Below, piece after piece: positions 47,720 through 60,022 of a stretch of 64,000 nucleotides of DNA. Position numbers and translations under genes: made by a program. A model generated the notes under the pieces. It was not told the origin of the DNA, searched no databases, and worked only from the letters and a program-made list of their open reading frames with translations. The first letter of the stretch is position 1. Each line of letters starts with the position of its first letter. The stretch comes from Parietaria judaica (Eukaryota > Streptophyta > Magnoliopsida > Rosales > Urticaceae), in NCBI GenBank assembly GCA_954871525.1, contig OX940870.1, positions 12,245,501 to 12,309,500 on the forward strand, given 5' to 3'.

Positions 47720-49550
47720 CAATGTTTTTTAAGTTTAAATGTAGATGTGTACATATATTGTTACTGAAAAAAAATATGGAAATATAGCAACTCACATAGT
47801 ACCAGATATAATATTTATGCCACAAATATCACAATAATCTATTAAAGTCAATTATAGCAGCAATGAAGTGTTTATAACTTTAGATCTCTCTCTCCTAAAT
47901 AGATTTGATAATACTAATAGTATTGGATTAATTAAACAAGGCAAGTCCCATTTGAACAATAAACAAATTAGAGTTTTGAAGGTGACCCTAAATTATATAT
48001 GCCCTTATTAAATTATGAATCATAATGTGACATTAGAGCTAACTGATTTTGATGCTCACATGTTTATTGTCGATAGATGATGCATCACAAAATTAGATAA
48101 CATAATTTCCATTATCTCTTCTTTCATCGATTATCATTTTTTTAAATATTAAATAATAAGATTGTGCATAACCGAACACAGTGTAGGATGATCTAATCCG
48201 TATGTGTGAGTTTTTCTTCTTCACATGCACCGAAAAAGCTTGAAAACATTTGTCTTAGTGAATTTTAAATTAGAAAAATACAAAATAACTTAACTGAAAA
48301 ATAAAACTTTCGTTCTATATTTTTTCTTCTTCTTCTTCGGTCTGATATTAATTTTCCGTGATTTTTGTTGTACTATATCGAGCATGTGAATTTGCCACTT
48401 TTTCAACTCATTGTAGGACCACTTCTGTTAGTCTCTCTGCCAAATATTTCGTCTGATTTTTTTACACCATACAGACGGTATGATAGTAAAATAATTGATG
48501 TAAAAAAAAAAAAGATAGTAAAATAATCAAATAATAATAGCGGCAAAAGTATTTAAAGTATAATCATTACGGGTTTGCAAATTGTTTTTATAGTAGAAAA
48601 AGTACTCAATTTCAATAAAAAAAAATTGTGAAAGATGAATACCTCAATATATTTTTATTTGAATTTTAATATTTTTTTTATAGTTATTTGTGTTTCTTTT
48701 TTATTTGTTTTTTTTTTCTTCTTTAAATTTAACAGAAAGTATCTCAATTGACTACAAAACATTGTGGGTACATTGAATTTTATTATTCTAAATAAGATTT
48801 TGACCTTAACCTACAAAATCATAATAAGAATTTGGATACAAGACATACTTTAAATTTAAGTTATACGGTCTCGATAATAAGTACAATAACTTATAACTAC
48901 GAATAATTTATTGTATTAGAAAACTAAGTGTCAACCTGATTCAGTGAATAAATTCCTCGGAAACTATTATACTAATAATATTATATTACTATGGTTATTA
49001 TAATTAATCTCCAAGTAGCCATGTTCTTCACTTGATATTGGTTCGTTTGTTTTTCTTATTACTTCGCTTCAACATGATAAGTAAGACCAATCAAATACGG
49101 TCAAAGTCAATGATCTCTCTCTATGAACCAAGGTTCAACTTACCGATGTTACCGATAAACCGATTACCGTTTTCGACGGATTAATCGATAGCTTACCGAT
49201 TAACCGACGGAAAACCTATAACATTGTAGCTTACCGATTACCGATACTTTTCGATGATTATCGACGGATTATCGATACTTTTCGATACTTTTGACAGAAA
49301 ACTTATAAAATATTTGGATAATATCATACCACAAAACATATGTTAAATTATTAAGTGTATAATTATAATATTAATATTAGTTGAAGTGTATAATATTAAA
49401 TGAATATACATATTAAGTGTATATGTATGTTAGGTGAAGTTAATATGTATGTTAAGTGTATAATGTTATTTGAAGTGTGTAATATTAAGTTAAATTATTA
49501 AGTGAAAGTGTATGTGTATGTTAAGTTGTGTGATATTAGTTGAATAGCAA
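47720..49550. other. AT-rich intergenic DNA
   Basis: No gene supported. At 49130-49290 there is a repetitive stretch of CCGATTACCGAT/TCGACGGATTA words. At 49330-49540 there are repeated GTATAATATTAAGT words (low-complexity repeats of about 15-30 bp). Confidence 0.6.
49130..49290. repeat. ACCGATT/TCGACGG low-complexity repeat
   Basis: Starts AACCAAGGTTCAACTTACCGATG. It holds many near-copies of TTACCGATTA and TCGACGGATTA with a variable 8-20 bp spacing. Probably part of a dispersed element. No ends seen. Confidence 0.5.
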
Positions 49551-49552
49551 AA

Positions 49553-49596
49553 AGTCCCACGTTGATAGATGACAAGAGTTTGGTGATGTTTATATA
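49553..49596 (+). promoter_or_regulatory. snRNA-type promoter look-alike (USE plus TATA)
   Basis: AGTCCCACGTTG (49553-49564) resembles the plant snRNA upstream element RTCCCACATCG. A TTTATATA box starts at 49589, about 25 bp later; this close spacing is the Pol III (U6/U3) type. The sequence after it (from about 49618) is not a snRNA I recognise. A degenerate promoter copy or mobile derivative is more likely than a working gene. Confidence 0.35.
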
Positions 49597-49599
49597 CCA

Positions 49600-51090
49600 A
49601 ATATTAGGGACAAGGGCTTGGGCCCTTTGGGTCATAGGATTTTGTGGATGGGGGAAGACTCAAACAAATGTTACACCACCACACGCGCGCCGCCGCCGTC
49701 CGGACGTGGCAAGGCGGGGTGGGGTGGGGTGCTCTTGTGCATTACATGTTCTTTGTATCGTGGGTTCAACGGAAGATTATCTGTAATAACATTACTCTTT
49801 TTCTACTATTATTATTTTTATAATTGAAAATCATTTATTCTTTTTTTGGACCTTTTAACGGTTTTACCGAATACTCTTTGAGAACAAAATTATTTCCGGA
49901 AAAAAAACATTTATTATGATTTACCCACAAAGAAAAAAAGCTAATTTTTAATGAATTATTTCTTATCTATAATTCTTAATAAATGAACGATTTGTATGAT
50001 TTTTTTTTATTTTTTTTTTTATTTTTTTTGTCATTCATTTTGTTCTAAAGTTGCATATTTCGATGGTCCAACCAAGTTGGTAACGGTTACGAGGATTTTA
50101 TCGCGAAATTAGCAAGTGGATCTGAAATCTGAATCATAGAGAAGATAAAAGGTGGGCCATCTATTTAAGGTTGTATTAAATTATAAGAAGATGAACGTCC
50201 AATTTCAGAACGAATTATTTTACAATATTTTGAATTCAATTAAAGTAAATTAAAATTAAATAAATAAATGGTGGAGCAGCAAATTTGATATCTAATTAAG
50301 ATTATTCATATCGATTAGGTACTACTTTTGGCCAAATAGATTATCTATTATCTACAAGACTATAAGTCTATAACAGTTATATTTCTAACATAATAAATAA
50401 GTGAATACTATTAAATATATTAGTATAAAAACTGGTCCCATGCTGCTTGTGGTATTGTTTGCATGTGAGGTTTCACTTGAATCTAAAAAATATTCTACGT
50501 GTTCATATTGTTAATTTGTGAAACACTGAAATATATATTAATCTTATTATAATGTGAATCTTTCATGAATAAGTGAATGTGTTTGCACATAAATTTATTG
50601 CCACTTATGACGTGTAACGTATTCGGTTAAAGTCTTACGAGTCTTCTGATGGTATTTTCCTTAAATAGTTTCTGCTGAAATATATAAATGCGCGAAAAAA
50701 GAAAAATTGATTAAATGTTTACAACCAATTACACCTACATTATTTTCAATATGTAATGCAATTTAGAGATTGAAAAATGTCGTTATTTTTCTCGGAAAGG
50801 AAATGCAAGTTTAATAAATTAATATTGGAACTGAAAACTCACATGCCCTCACGTTATTAACAAATCACTCTTGGAAAAATGGGTACTTTTTTTGTAATAA
50901 ATATTAAATAATGTATCCGTGACAGAACAAGAACATTCCGTGCAAGCTAATCCGTTGATAATATCAACAGTTTTAACGGCCAAACTGTACAGCCAACCGG
51001 CGACAATCCACCGCAAGATCTGCCCAATCACACAAACCCCTCGATAATATATATAAAATATATTCAAAAAAGGGAAAAAGGGTTGGTAAA
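49600..51090. other. intergenic DNA
   Basis: No gene supported. A short GC-rich patch (CGCGCGCCGCCGCCGTCC, near 49685) follows the snRNA-like promoter. The rest is AT-rich. From about 51100 the sequence resembles leader-type DNA (TCTCTCTCGCAGGG) but has no open frame. Confidence 0.5.
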
Positions 51091-51400
51091 ATCCCCAAAA
51101 TGCCCTTCTTCATATATTAGCAGCAATATTCGAAGTCCCGTTTTTCTCTCTCGCAGGGTCTCTCTAAGGCCTAAAACCACCGCGAGGAAAAATCTTTATC
51201 GACAACATACAGTAATAATAATAATAATCTTTACATCTTTTCAAAAAAGCCCAGATCGCCGGAGAAATTCTAGGGCTTTTCTGTCATCTTTTCGGGAAAC
51301 AGGGGTCAGAGTAGAGTCACTGTAAAAATAGAGCAACGTACTACAAAAACCCTGGGTTTCTTTCTTTCTTGGTTAGGGTTTCGTCTGGTCTGGTCTGGTC

Positions 51401-51712
51401 TCATCTGAGCATGGAGGTGAGGGAGAGGAAGACCTGCTCGTCGCAGGGGATGGTGAGGCCCATGTCGTGGTCGAAGCCGAACTCCTCCTCGGCCTGGTGG
51501 AGCAGCGACTGGAACTCGGGTCGGGTCAGGAACGAGATGGGCACCACGTACCGGCTCCGGTTCTCGCCCACGTACACCACGAAGTGGCCCCTGGGGACGT
51601 CGAAGCCGTTGTTGTCGCTCTGCTGCTTCTTCCCCAGGCTCGAGCACCGCTTCAGGATCTGCTTCAGCACCGCCGTCTGGGGGAGCCTGTTCGACGGTTT
51701 CCTGATCGCCAT
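51401..51712 (-). CDS. SAUR family protein, SAUR50-like
   Basis: A single-exon frame of 103 residues. The N-terminus ([20 protein letters not shown]) and KRCSSLGKK are like the SAUR50 clade. The SAUR core (about residues 38-100) has [33 protein letters not shown] and [20 protein letters not shown], ending LTSMLR. SAURs act in auxin-driven cell expansion by inhibiting PP2C.D phosphatases and so activating plasma-membrane H+-ATPases; this is family knowledge, not seen here. The start is the only Met that gives the family's usual length (about 100-110). The gene is GC-rich against AT-rich surroundings and stands alone, whereas many SAURs lie in tandem clusters. Confidence 0.95.
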   Translation of the reverse strand: MAIRKPSNRLPQTAVLKQILKRCSSLGKKQQSDNNGFDVPRGHFVVYVGENRSRYVVPISFLTRPEFQSLLHQAEEEFGFDHDMGLTIPCDEQVFLSLTSMLR

Positions 51713-51795
51713 TGTTGCGCTTTCCTCGAGACTGAGAGAAGAGATTTTTTTGAGTTTGGCTTGGGGGGTTGTGGAGAAGAGGGGGATTGTGGAGC

Positions 51796-51803
51796 CTATT
51801 TAT
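51796..51803 (-). promoter_or_regulatory. TATA box of the SAUR gene
   Basis: On the minus strand CCATAAATAGG lies about 85 bp before the SAUR ATG. It is preceded by a CTCTCTCTCTC stretch (Y-patch-like). No TGTCTC auxin element lies close upstream; the nearest is at about 52275, some 560 bp away. Confidence 0.7.
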
Positions 51804-51989
51804 GGAGAGAGAGAGAGATTGGGTTTGGGGTTAGTGTGGAGAGAGAGAGAGGTTTTGGAGGACAGTGTTGAGCAAATGCCATTGGGTTACTCCCTATTTG
51901 TTGCCCTTCAAGAGGACAACTCGGTCCCTCTCTCTCTTTCATGTATGTACCATCTAAGTTTTTATTTTTTATAAATAAATTATATGGCA

Positions 51990-53360
51990 TAATAGTAAGC
52001 TCGATATAATTTATTTAGAGGTCGTAACTCGTAAGTACAATCCTTGTGTGACATAAAAATTGTGTATATTTGTGTATATTTGTAATCTTGTTTACCTTGC
52101 TAGCCTGTCCTAAGAGGATATACCTTGTAATTGCAAGTATACGTAATCTTGGTCAATAGAGTCATTTTATTAATATATATGATTTATTTTAGTGATTTGC
52201 TTGAATATGCTTGGACTTGCCCATTTGTTTACTTAAAAAATAAATAAAAAATACTGAAGTTTAGTTTTGGACACCATGTCTCTTAGTATTTCAAAAATGA
52301 GCATATTATTCGCTTATCTCGAGTCTTGAATAAGCCATGAATTGAGTGACTGGCGTAACTATACGATCACTCAATGTAAAAAGTATTACATAATTTGATG
52401 TTGCGATTTCAACTTAAGCGGAAGTCAAAATTTTATCTTTTCTTTTGCGAGTAGGGGCATTTTTTAAACAAAAACTAATATTGGCAAGGCAAATTACGGT
52501 AATACAAATTTCCGGGCAATGGGCAGATAACTCTTATTTTTATAGTTATGGTCAAGGTTTTAAATAGCGATTGTCAATGTCGTTTCGCACTTTTTATTTT
52601 ACGGATATATCGCTTGTCGATTGGTATCTCATAGGTAAAATTGATGGATATGCCGATAGATATATCGTTTCGCATATCCTCAAAAAAAGATTTTCGATGG
52701 GCATGCCGATGGATATTCGAGTTAATAACTTGGTTATGGTCATGGATTTTGTGATATGTAATTTGTAATTATGTTCAATTTTTCTTCTTGGTCCCTTGAA
52801 ACACCGCCACGTTTGATTTTGGGACATGTGAGAAACATCCGACCAATTTCCTAAATTTCCCCTTTTTCACCTCTTTTGGAGAGGTGCCATTTTGTAGGGT
52901 TAAAAAAATACCTAACAACCTTTGCATAAATTTGTCAAAAAGTACCCACTTCTAAAATTTTGTTTTCACTTTTTAACCTTATTATATGAAGATTCTCTCC
53001 ATATATATTTTGCAGCCTCACTAGTTTCATTTTCACCTATTTTGACGATTAATGTACGAAATAGTACATATAAGAAAAAGCTCTATCACTAATTAATGTT
53101 AATCGCAATAAGCATAACTATAATTAAATTAGAAACGACACCCTATTACGTACTACGGAAGTCCGAAATGTACATAGTGGGGCTAAAAGTGAAATAGCAT
53201 TATGAAAGTATTGCAACTTGTTGCATAAATTCTACGTAATATAGCTCTCGTTCGTTGGTACAAGGAGATAAGACGACTATCAATCAATTAGGTATAGATA
53301 TAATCTATCTACAATATATATATAGGTAAGAAGATATGCAAATTCCTTTTATTTTCGGAA
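51990..53360. other. AT-rich intergenic DNA
   Basis: No gene supported. It contains the dispersed repeat copy B at about 52555-52740. Confidence 0.55.
52555..52740 (+). repeat. dispersed repeat, copy B
   Basis: It starts CAAGGTTTTAAATAGCGA, with ATGTCGTTTCGCACTTTT and TTTTACGGATAT, the same motif order as copy A at 7812-7890. It continues for about 100 bp with ATGCCGAT..ATATCG words. Confidence 0.55.
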
Positions 53361-53367
53361 GTAGTAA

Positions 53368-53977
53368 TTTAGGGGTGCAACAGGGTAGGGTACCCTGTTT
53401 TTTCGAGGTACTCGGTACCCGGAACCGGAATCCGGGTATCTGAAAATTTGTACCCGGAACCGGTACCCAAAAATCCGAGTACGTTGTTTCCGGGTACCTT
53501 GTTTTTGGGTATCTGTATTTTGATACCCGGTACCCGGTTTTGAGAACCGGATCCGAGTACCCGGTTTTACCATGTACCCTGTTTTATATATATATATATA
53601 TTATTTAAAATTAAAAACGTACATAAAAAATAAATAAAAAACATAGTCTCCGGCATCGGAGGGAGGCGGGATTTTGATGAAGTCGGCGAGATGAGAGGGA
53701 GGCTGGATGAAATGAAGTCAAGCCCTAGTGCAGAGAAGTAACCCAAAAAATTAAATTACCATAAAAATAAAAGACAAAATTAAAACAGCGTAATAAACCG
53801 GATACCGGGTACCCGATTTTTTCAATTTTACTACCCGGTACCCGGAACCGGTTTCAAAATCGGTTTCGGGTACCCGGAACCGGAATTCGATTCCGGCTTC
53901 GGTTCCGGTTATTAAATCCGGATACCAATCCGGTCCCGGACAATTACCTGGTTTCCGGTATTATTTGCACCCCTAAA
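53368..53977. mobile_element. hAT-like non-autonomous element with GGTACCCGG repeats
   Basis: Terminal inverted repeat TTTAGGGGTGCA at 53368 and TGCACCCCTAAA ending at 53977 (610 bp). TAGGGGTGCAA-type tips are common in plant hAT elements. The subterminal zones at both ends are filled with GGTACCCGG, GGAACCGG and CCGGGTAC words in both orientations. There is no transposase frame. The 8-bp flanks match only partly (AGTAGTAA and TAGCATAA), so the insertion is probably old. Confidence 0.6.
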
Positions 53978-53979
53978 TA

Positions 53980-55046
53980 GCATAAAGACATGTCCTTTTT
54001 TTTAATCGATAACTAGTTTTTTCTTAAAAAAATAAAAAATGATAATTACACTTATGCTTGAATTAATTCCCATGCTAACAGGGAATTCGGAACTCTTTTC
54101 TTTTCTTCTTCTATATCAATGGACTATGTATTAGCCAGATGAATGTGTGTATATTTTGTAATATGAGCAGAACTTTCAGTAATCCGAAATGATATTATTA
54201 TTGGGTAAACCTTGAAAATACGAGTGTAATCGTATAATTTTAATCTCACATTTCAAAAAATCTTGAGAATAATCATTTTTTAAATTATTAGGACCATTAC
54301 ACAGGTTCAGAATTACGAAGAAACAAATTTATATCCTAATCACTAGTTTTAAATTTTTATTCTTAATGGTTATTTGATCTTGATTAATAGATATTATTTC
54401 TAAAATTACCTCTCTCACATTATTTAGACCTCATATAATTTGAATCTTTGTTCCGTTGTTATAAGCGAGGAGGTTCCCGACCTCGGGACGCTTTGGTAGA
54501 GTACCAACTTACACTAGTGTAGTGTTTAGTGAAGAACTTTTTTAATTAATTAAAACGAAATATAAATTAGCTTCACAATGCTTCGCTTGGAGTCACAAAA
54601 TGGCTTCAATTTTAATTATGCCCCGCTTAATTATGAGGCCCTATTTGGAGTCTATTTTGCACGTTCTTATATCTTATTTTTAATTTTAATTTTCCAATCT
54701 GGGAATTACTCAACTCTTGTCACTGAAATGGAATTCCTCATGTATAGAGTTCGTTTTCATTTCAACGTCTTATTAACATCGCTTGTGTTATTTATTAATG
54801 GATCGTAGAGTATTAATCCCTCGCTATTTACGAGTGATTGTTGTGACCAACTATATATTATATATATAGAGCATTTAATAACATAACCATATATAGAGGT
54901 TGGTAATTGGTATATTCATTTTAGTATATAATATAATAATTATTATTATTATTATCCGAAGGTGAATATTCATTCGAAAAATATCCTGCAATCTCTGAGG
55001 AGATACCGATAGCGATGATACGTTCGGATTGGAAAATCAGAATATA
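53980..55046. other. AT-rich intergenic DNA
   Basis: No gene supported. The 76-codon frame at 54578-54808 has no family features. Confidence 0.55.
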
Positions 55047-56214
55047 TATTTTTCGGGGAAATTTGCGGCAAAAATTATCGAAGTCACTAAATTCTTGCAG
55101 ATAAATCACTACCGTCTATTTTTTGCGACAAAAATCACTAACGTCATCAATTGTTTGCAGATAAGTCACTACCGTTAATTTTTTGCGGCGAAAATCATCA
55201 AAGTCACTATATTCTTGCAGATAAATCACTAACGTCTATTTTTACTCCAAAAGTCATTAACGTTAGTCTTTCCTTACAAATGTTATCTGCCAACGTTAAA
55301 TGACATATCACCAGCCTACATGGCATTCATCGATTGTCTCCAACAACGACAACACGCATTAGTGATAATATTATTTGAAATAGAGATTTTTACGGCAATT
55401 GTACCATAAACTCTTAAAATTAATTTTATCGTGGTCAAAATTCTAAAAACACTAAAAAATAATCCTACCATAACTTCCAATTTTTCCCAACGATTTTATC
55501 GTGGCGGTGAACATACCCAACCTTTAGCCATATTCTTCGATAGGTACCCAACCTCAATAAATATAAGCGAAAGTACTTAACGTCGCAATTTTTTTGCCGA
55601 CCAACTAACGCCGTTAGACACCTGCCTACGTAGCCGTTAGGCTGTCTCATGTAGCGTTCCACGTGGCACAAGCCGCCACGTGGCCAAAGGGTGGGTACTT
55701 TCTCCGCAATTAACCCTAAAAGATAAAAATTTATCCTATAAGAAAAACAAAAAATATTTTTTTATAAATGCATATTTTATAAAATTATTTGATTATATTT
55801 GACAAAGGTACAAAAATTATTTGATTACTTAAAAAATAAAACATCTTCTTTTTATGGTACAATTGTGGTAAAAATCTCTGTTTCAAATAATGTTATCACT
55901 AATGTGTGTTGTCGTTGTTGGAGACAAATGATGAATGCCATGTAGGCTGGTGATATGTCATTTAACGTTGCCAGATAACATTTGTAAGGAAAGACTGACG
56001 TTATTGACTTTTGGCGCAAAAATAGACGTTAGTGATTTATCTGCAATAATATAGTGACTTTAATGATTTTCGCCGCAAAAAATTAACAGTAGTGACTTAT
56101 TTGCAAACAATTGATGACGTTAGTGATTTTTGCCGCAAAAAATAGACGGTAGTGATTTATCTGCAAAAATTTAGTGACTTCGATGATTTTCGCCGCAAAT
56201 TTCCCTATTTTTCG
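55047..56214. mobile_element. fold-back MULE with 353-bp terminal inverted repeats
   Basis: The element is 55056-56205 (1150 bp). It starts GGGAAATTTGCGG and ends CCGCAAATTTCCC. Arms 55056-55408 and 55853-56205 are inverted copies of each other over their whole length. A perfect 9-bp duplication TATTTTTCG flanks it (55047-55055 and 56206-56214), the Mutator signature. Each arm contains about three ~60-bp tandem units with TTGCAGATAA(A/G)TCACTA(A/C)CGT. The 444-bp centre has no transposase; it has two CCACGTGG boxes near 55660 and 55676. A transcript across it would fold into a long hairpin. Confidence 0.92.
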
Positions 56215-58058
56215 TGAAAACGAACAAGTGATTTTCCCGAGGCGAAGCGAAACAGCGATACGACGTCGTATTGTGCTGTGATGAGTTGAGGCCCCACAAA
56301 CACAGAACGGAATTGATTGTATTCGTAACCGAAAGAACCATTATTACCAAAGTAAGGTTCTATTCTACAACTTGTACGGCTCTGCTCCTCTGGGTTTTCT
56401 TGTCTCAACACTCACGAAATCATTCACTCCTTTATTGCATACTTGCTCTTTTAAGTTTTAATATTGTCGTTTCAAAAGTAATTCGCACAATTTTCGCAAA
56501 AACATTTCATGTTACATTTTTGTAATATAATAAAAAAAACACGTGGTTTACTAATTATTTACAAGATATATCATTTATATTTTATATAATTTAATTTGAA
56601 TTCACTTATGCTCGTTTGCGAACTGGGATTTAGAAGGTTAAAGAAAGGAGATTATTTTGAACTGTTAAAAATATTAGGTCTAAAAGTAAATAAGATCGAT
56701 TACTTTTAAAGGGAGGGTGGGAACCCACTGCCCGCCTAAAGGGTAGTTCCGGCCCGGTTTATGGTTAATATGTTTCGTAATACTAGTTCAAATCATTTTG
56801 GCATATTTACTCATAGGAAGACCTGAGCATGAGCACAGACTGTCTCGAGCGGTATCATAAACACCCGCGCAAGAAGAAGCGTAAGCATGGAAGTAATTAC
56901 TTATATCCAAAAAAAAAAAAAGATTGTACGTAGTTCATTCAGAAATAATATATATTTTTTATCATTATTAATCTTAATTCTGCTATATCTTACAATTTAT
57001 ATCTCCCTCGGAAGTTATTTCATGTGTCTATTCTTGAGCTTAAATAGCCGTCCACCCCGCGCTCTCTGAGATGCAAGGGCTTTCAGATAACCATTTCACA
57101 CGGTTAATGACAATAGCCGTAAATTAACTTTTCTTCTATATGTGTTTTGTAAGTAAAAAACACGGAACATGCAAGCACTACACCCATTAACTCTCGTAAT
57201 TCATTTCTATCGAAAAAGAAAAAACGTATCACCTTATTGAATTACCAATATATTTCTCACTTCTCAGTACAACAACTATATCTATTCTTCTTAGTTTTTT
57301 CTTCTTCTTCTTCCGAAATAAGTAATTATTTTATAATTTTTGACTCAGTCAAGGGTTAATTTTGATGCAGTTTGTACTTTGCATCGCCAATAATACGAAT
57401 GAAAAACGCAATCACATGCACTTGTTATAATCACATTCACATGCACTAGCTAGGGTTTCTGTGTATAGCCAGTCTCCTCCGCTTCGTACGACGCCGTACC
57501 ACTCGATATATCTCTCTCCTCAATTTTAATTTATTTTATTGGTTGAGTTGAGTTACGTACGATAGTGAAATTATTTATATTAATTAGTCGCTTTTGTAAG
57601 TGATGTAATTTCTCTATTGTCTCACTTGATATATGTTGTACCAAAACACTGCAAATAGGTCAGCTATTAATTCATTATTACAACCCACAAATATTGCAAT
57701 ATAATACCAATATTACCATATCTATCGATAGAGCATTTTCAATAGATTTCAATATTCTGCACTTTTTCCCTTCAAGATTAGAGTATTTCATCCCTAGAAA
57801 ATGCTATTTCATTTGCATCATTACAAACTAATTTTATATTCTCTTATAAGTGGATTATCAACTATTAGTAGAGGCTATTACCGCGGACCACGAATATATA
57901 TGTCCCCTTATTATTAAGGTTAATAGTTACATATCTAATATTTTTATTTTCGTGATTTTATAAATTTTTATTTTTTACAACCAAAGTTCCTAATGCCTAT
58001 TATTTGGTTACTTCTGAAACTTTTTGTCCAATTTTTCAATTGATCTAATAGAATTTTA
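56215..58058. other. AT-rich intergenic DNA
   Basis: No gene supported. A GC-rich fragment (GGGAACCCACTGCCCGCC, near 56720) is not identified. Confidence 0.55.
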
Positions 58059-58066
58059 TATGTGCC

Positions 58067-58245
58067 CATAGGCAGAACCACTCACAAGAGTTATGTGGTT
58101 CCAGGCATCCCAAATTTTTTTAATTGATCATTTTTAGCATTATTTTTTAAACAAAATTATAAATAAACCCCTTCTGTTTACTTTAAAAATTTAAACCAGT
58201 CACCCCGAAAGCCACATTGAAGTCCAAATCCCAGTTCCGCTTATG
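58067..58245. mobile_element. hAT-type MITE, copy 2
   Basis: 179 bp. TIRs are CATAGGCAGAACCAC and, inverted, CATAAGCGGAACTGG, like the MITE at 47064-47257 (CATAGGCGGAAG). The flanks TATGTGCC (58059-58066) and TATGTTCC (58246-58253) match at 7 of 8 positions. It is AT-rich internally and non-coding. Confidence 0.8.
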
Positions 58246-58253
58246 TATGTTCC

Positions 58254-59975
58254 ATTAAGTTTGGACACGAGTTTATTTTTTTTATGCTCACAATACTTTG
58301 ACCGCGAAAAAAAAATAAATCGGGTTTATATAGCTATAGAAAAAATCTTAGTAATATATAAGTACTTATGCGGCATAAGTAGTTATAAGTTATGCCGTTG
58401 TTATAAACTTTTATTATTATTTGTTTGTTAGAGATAATATTTATGCCATAACTTATGCTCCAACAATAACCCTTTACAATAATGATGAGACGGGCAACAC
58501 TAATATTGCATAAATAAGTAGATACATATATATATGTATGTATATAGTACATAATGTGTTAGGTATACCATTTCCACGTTAGCATGTGACCAAAAACTAT
58601 ACCCAACTGACTAACCACCATTGAAGATGGTTTTACTGCAGCGTTTACTAAATTGCATTGATACATCATTGGTTGGTTTATCATATCTTAGTGTGGTGGG
58701 TTTGGCTTTTAGATCTTGATATTTAAAATCATTTGGACCAACCAATGTGCCTATTTTTTGAGGTGATACTACTAGTACTACTATCATACTAGATTTTTTA
58801 TTTTATTTTTTAAATTGTTAAAAAAAAAAGTGGTCATATTTTGTGATGATAGTAAAAACTGAAAACTGCTCCATTTAAAGAGGCAGGCAGAGAGGTCCCA
58901 TTTGGTCATTCTACCAGTTTGAAAATTAGCCTAAAATAGAATTAAAGCAAGAGAAATGAAACAAACTATAAGTACTTGTTGTACCACATTTAGCTCTGAA
59001 AGAGAAGTCTTACTAAACTATTTCAAGTTCAACCTATCATAACTTAACATCATTTGGAATATATATATATTACATTTTACTAATTAATACACAAGTAATC
59101 TAATTATTAAATCTCTCTTGCAAGTAACACAGCTTAATTAGTGAGAGATTAGGAGGAGCCGAAAGTCATTTTCAAGGATATTTTTTTTGGGGTATTTTGG
59201 AATTTTGTAAGTAATTAATTTCATGGTTAATTTGTTGGGTTGTATTTAAAATTTGATTAGGAAAAATGGAATAATATTTTGGTGAGTGGTCCTTCTAGAT
59301 TGTAGCACAGTGTACCCACCAAATAGGAGCATTGTCTTAATCAGAAATAAATTTGAAATTTAATGAGAGGGACTGCCCTGAACCTACAATTTATGACTTC
59401 AATTCACTCTCTTTCCAACCCCATGTTCTAAGGCCTATATAGACTCTCATTTATGCATATTTACTTTAGGGTTATTTATGGTATAAGTATTTAAATTTTG
59501 ACCAATCAAAACGGCACAAGTCTAAAGTTAAAAAAAAAACTGTAGAAGTACTAAAATATCCAAAATTAAAGCAGCACATAGTCCGTCAAATTTGAAGCCA
59601 CACATATTTCAGTCAATTGACCCAATGTAGTACCAAGGTCCAAAAAAATAGACGAAAAATACGTGTTGCCTCATTTTTTCGACTTTAGGTACTCATGCCA
59701 TTATTTTTTTCATTTTAACATACATCGTTGCAGTAGGTCAATATTTAGATATTTATGCCGCTAATCTCCCTTTACTTAACACACCATATAAGTGTGTGTA
59801 TATATATATATATACTTATACATGAGTTATATATACTTATATATGAAAGATAAATACTTGACGATAGATGGAATCATTCTAAAAATCCCACACTTATGCT
59901 TTTCTCAATTTTTAAATATTGACACGAACAACTCGACTGTTACACAAATGGGCTTAAAATAAATTAAAAATTGAA

Positions 59976-60022
<47 letters not shown>

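Noticed and set aside
49562..49827. Overlapping plus-strand ORFs of about 70 codons
   Set aside because: Short, mutually overlapping in two frames, no motif.
51369..51974. 201-codon plus-strand ORF across the SAUR gene
   Set aside because: It is the complement of a conserved SAUR coding sequence; the minus-strand protein matches a known family end to end.
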